DNA from: Treponema sp.
Lineage (GTDB): Bacteria > Spirochaetota > Spirochaetia > Treponematales > Treponemataceae
Assembly (NCBI GenBank): GCA_017548565.1
Contig: JAFYZU010000007.1
Coordinates: 58,179 to 122,178 of the forward strand
Direction: 5' to 3'
Length of the DNA stretch: 64,000 bases
Shown piece by piece: positions 63,854-64,000 of this stretch; the stretch's first letter is position 1; each line of letters begins with the position of its first letter. The notes under the pieces are model-generated. The model ran no database searches. It was not told the DNA's origin and saw nothing but the letters and a program-made list of their open reading frames with translations. Position numbers and translations under genes: made by a program.

Positions 63854-64000
63854 ATGACATCACAAATGATCGCTATGATTATTGCTTTTGTGCTTTACCT
63901 GGGCCTTATGGTTTTTGTAGGTATTCGCAGTGCAAAAAGCAACAATTCGGCTTCGGACTTCTTCCTTGGCGGAAGAAAAGTTGGACCTTGGGTAACTGCC
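63854..64000 (+). CDS. Sodium/solute symporter (PutP-like), 5' part only
   Basis: The first 49 codons are visible (MTSQMIAMIIAFVLYLGLMV...). The first membrane helix and the conserved NSASDFFLGGRKVGPW block mark the sodium/solute symporter family, and the order is that of sodium/proline symporters. AGAGG lies seven to eight bases before the ATG. The gene runs past the end of the window, so substrate and completeness cannot be judged. Confidence 0.8.
   Translation, partial: MTSQMIAMIIAFVLYLGLMVFVGIRSAKSNNSASDFFLGGRKVGPWVTA

Noticed and set aside
8..63990. CRISPR arrays, tRNA or rRNA genes
   Set aside because: No regularly spaced direct repeats and no cloverleaf or rRNA-like segment were recognised in the intergenic regions by eye; short RNAs could still be missed.

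Overview
The window is most likely from a spirochaete of the genus Treponema, probably a gut or rumen type. It is AT-rich. It encodes many small lipoproteins with loose lipoboxes (LTGC, FTSC, FLSC), several outer-membrane proteins ending in an aromatic residue, a CarD-type regulator with a long Asp/Glu tail, class III nucleotide cyclases, a SpoIIE-type phosphatase and a 1,497-residue CoA-dehydratase activase. No rRNA, tRNA, CRISPR array or prophage was recognised. The genus call is an inference from protein style only.

Layout. 1-2.7 kb: end of a coiled-coil protein, then carD-ispD-ispF. 2.8-7.6 kb: an outer-membrane protein, a DEAD-box helicase and a SpoIIE phosphatase. 7.7-9.4 kb: kdgK-eda. 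9.4-10.4 kb: a REP-associated Y1 transposase (RAYT) next to a perfect hairpin. 10.4-16.6 kb: a cyclase/FecR/outer-membrane operon. 16.6-19.7 kb: a frameshifted LRR lipoprotein and an Ig-like lipoprotein. 19.7-22.6 kb: uxaC-rqcH. 22.6-26.6 kb: membrane and secreted proteins. 26.7-28.6 kb: an orphan FGE/C-type-lectin-like tail and uxuB. 28.7-33.8 kb: a helicase-nuclease-zinc-ribbon protein and a small HNH operon. 34-35.5 kb: an acetyltransferase and an esterase interrupted by TGA. 35.5-36.6 kb: uxuA. 36.7-44.7 kb: a tonB-exbD-exbB operon with an outer-membrane protein, a large TPR protein and a secreted protein. 44.7-49.2 kb: the giant activase. 49.2-50.7 kb: a lipoprotein pair under a promoter with a G13 tract. 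50.7-53.9 kb: a second cyclase with a coiled-coil partner. 54-64 kb: murJ, an outer-membrane protein, an RNase II-type exonuclease, a YD-repeat protein, a sugar-ABC ATPase, Mrp, two lipoproteins and the start of a sodium/solute symporter.

How the genes work together. uxaC, uxuB, uxuA, kdgK and eda make the full glucuronate-to-pyruvate/glyceraldehyde-3-phosphate (Ashwell) route. They sit at four separate loci. Three of these share an ACTAGT-centred palindrome beside the promoter, which suggests one regulon.

Most notable signals. (1) A dispersed element of consensus CAATGGGGACARYCCTC occurs about 20 times between 1.8 and 27.3 kb. It lies in both orientations, often inside genes, and also as a hairpin next to the RAYT. 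I found none from 27.3 to 64 kb. (2) Five genes have a -10 box exactly six bases before the ATG and no Shine-Dalgarno, which predicts leaderless mRNAs. (3) A 67-codon orphan tail looks like a diversity-generating-retroelement variable region. (4) A poly-G tract occupies a promoter spacer. (5) Two genes are broken by a single base each. All calls come from reading the sequence; no database search was run.
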